From an uncultured Arsenicibacter sp. (GTDB lineage: Bacteria; Bacteroidota; Bacteroidia; Cytophagales; Spirosomataceae): DNA of 51,228 bases. The stretch lies in assembly GCF_945952095.1 (NCBI RefSeq), contig NZ_CAMFHL010000019.1, positions 1 through 51,228 on the forward strand, given 5' to 3'. Both the position numbers and the translations under genes were made by a program. Every line of letters starts with the position of its first letter. The first letter of the stretch is position 1. The notes under the pieces were generated by a model. It was not told the origin of the DNA and made no database searches. It was given only the letters and a program-made list of their open reading frames with translations. Positions 50,479 through 51,228 of the stretch are shown one piece after another.

Positions 50479-50771
50479 TTACCACACTTACCACATCCTT
50501 CATAATTAACTAATAATCAAATAATTAATGTAGTAAGTAAGTGTTATTTGATAGTTACCACAACTTACCACAGGTTACCACAAATGTATTTTTTAAATGA
50601 AGGATAAAAACAAAAAAAACATCCACTTTGCTTACCACAAAAAGGCTGTTTTGAGCGTAAAAAAAGGCTTTTAAGGTGTCTGGTTACTACATTTCCCCAA
50701 AATATTACTGAAGGTTACCACATTAAAACATTGGTTTTCAATAACTTAAGTCAATTGTGGTAACGTGGTAA
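50479..50771. repeat. Iteron-like array of TTACCACA octamers (candidate origin)
   Basis: Exact TTACCACA octamers start at 50479, 50488, 50555, 50565, 50575, 50632 and 50715. There is one variant, TTACTACA, at 50684, and reverse-strand copies at 50756 (TGTGGTAA) and 50764 (CGTGGTAA). Three copies are exactly 10 bp apart (50555, 50565, 50575), one helical turn. The array fills the non-coding stretch between helicase and primase genes, which is AT-rich at both ends. This is the layout of an iteron origin, or of a regulatory operator for the primase. Confidence 0.7.
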
Positions 50772-50861
50772 GCTATTTTCGGGTTTTAAAAAATATTTTT
50801 TATTTTTCCTTTCCGGCATACAATATTGATTTACAACAACTTAGCCCAATAAAAAGAAGGA

Positions 50862-51228
50862 ATGATTAACCCAGATTTAGTAATGCGAGCTAAGCAGGTT
50901 TCGATGATTGATTACCTGGTAAGTAAAGGACATAATCCGGTAAAGCATAGCGGTAGCCGGATGCTTTTTTATTCCCCGATTCGTACAGAATCAACGCCTT
51001 CGTTTTGGGTTGACACTGAGTCTAACAAGTTTAAAGACTTCGGCCATCATGGTAAAGGGGGAGATATAATCCAGCTTGTACAGCTGGTAGAACGCGCATC
51101 TTTCCCGGACGCTATCCATATCCTGCAAAAGCTTGATAACCAACCCGCCCCGCCCCCGTCCCTTTTTCTTATTGGGCAAAATAGCCCTGAACTGGATGAT
51201 TGCGTCAAAGCCATTAAACCCATATCAA
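50862..51228 (+). CDS. CHC2-like primase N-terminus, no zinc ligands (partial)
   Basis: The first 122 residues of a gene that runs off the window. The pattern of a DnaG-type zinc-binding domain is visible: MIDYLVSKGH, then YSPIRTESTPSF at 37-48 (CPFHxEKTPSF in DnaG) and DFGHHGKGGD at 59-68 (CFGCGKGGD in DnaG). The Cys ligands of DnaG are replaced by Tyr, Asp and His, so classical zinc binding is lost. Primases of this kind occur in Bacteroidota mobile elements with a Toprim domain further on. It directly follows the iteron-like array and would prime replication of the element. A purine-rich AAGAAGG precedes the ATG. Confidence 0.8.
   Translation, partial: MINPDLVMRAKQVSMIDYLVSKGHNPVKHSGSRMLFYSPIRTESTPSFWVDTESNKFKDFGHHGKGGDIIQLVQLVERASFPDAIHILQKLDNQPAPPPSLFLIGQNSPELDDCVKAIKPIS

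Larger units (their letters stand above)
44760..51228 (+). mobile_element. Integrative element at tRNA-Asp (left part; right end outside the window)
   Basis: After the tRNA the composition changes to distinctly AT-rich sequence, and the gene content is that of an integrative element: two tyrosine integrases, an excisionase-like HTH, a VapE-like helicase, iteron-like repeats and a primase. All genes lie on one strand, pointing away from the tRNA. The left boundary is inferred; the attachment core would be within the tRNA 3' half, which remains intact. The tRNA 3' half does not recur within the window, so the far attachment site must be beyond 51228. Two integrases could mean two elements in tandem. 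Confidence 0.75.

Noticed and set aside
50479..50771. CRISPR array as explanation for the TTACCACA repeats
   Set aside because: The repeats are only 8 bases, unevenly spaced, in both orientations, and no cas gene is near.
50991..51179. A 62-codon minus-strand frame at the right end
   Set aside because: It lies opposite the CHC2-like primase frame, which has recognisable motifs and stays open to the edge.

Overview
The window looks like chromosomal sequence from a gliding-type Bacteroidota, most likely order Cytophagales near Spirosoma or Fibrella; the genus is an inference from overall protein character. The signs are two SusC/SusD pairs, two proteins with type IX secretion C-termini, many lipoproteins, promoters of the Bacteroidota form (TAnnTTTG at -7), and a GC-rich coding background. 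The first 45 bases are not biological: they are an Illumina Nextera i5 adapter with its index, so the left edge is a contig end.

Layout. 157-1540: two YtxH-type stress proteins and a HemJ-like membrane protein. 1541-2196: a regulatory region with two related RNA/terminator modules and three TTAA boxes spaced exactly 11 bp, ahead of an OmpR-type response regulator and its histidine kinase (2197-4235). 4344-11999: proA, a fatty-acid hydroxylase/sterol desaturase, a cytoplasmic multi-PAS kinase, a gliding-motility/T9SS secreted protein, a DUF1624 membrane protein and a small AT-rich membrane protein. 12612-18509: a secreted hypothetical protein and SusCD pair 1. 18559-25435: DUF1801, a secreted GATase-like protein, DUF5990, a PadR regulator with a large FtsX/MacB-type permease, and small secreted proteins, with dispersed palindromes between them. 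25538-32698 (minus strand): a GDPD and a probable operon susC2-susD2-M19 dipeptidase, suggesting import and cleavage of peptides. 33154-44357: surface lipoproteins (ZU5-like, PKD/beta-helix), a T9SS type A protein, a beta-barrel, a REC-AraC regulator, an astacin protease, an S74-chaperone surface protein built of eleven exact 17-residue repeats, and a PAS protein.

44686 to the right edge: a tRNA-Asp(GTC) gene followed by an AT-rich integrative element. It holds a canonical tyrosine integrase beside the tRNA, an unknown protein, an excisionase-like HTH, another unknown, a second integrase of IntDOT type (Ser in place of Arg I), a VapE/D5-like helicase, an array of ten TTACCACA-type octamers resembling an iteron origin, and the start of a CHC2-like primase without zinc ligands that runs off the window. 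The right end of the element is not in the window.

The observations I rate highest are the iteron-like array between helicase and primase, the twin RNA modules with the 11-bp response-regulator boxes, and the double-integrase element at tRNA-Asp. I see no CRISPR array, rRNA or complete insertion sequence.
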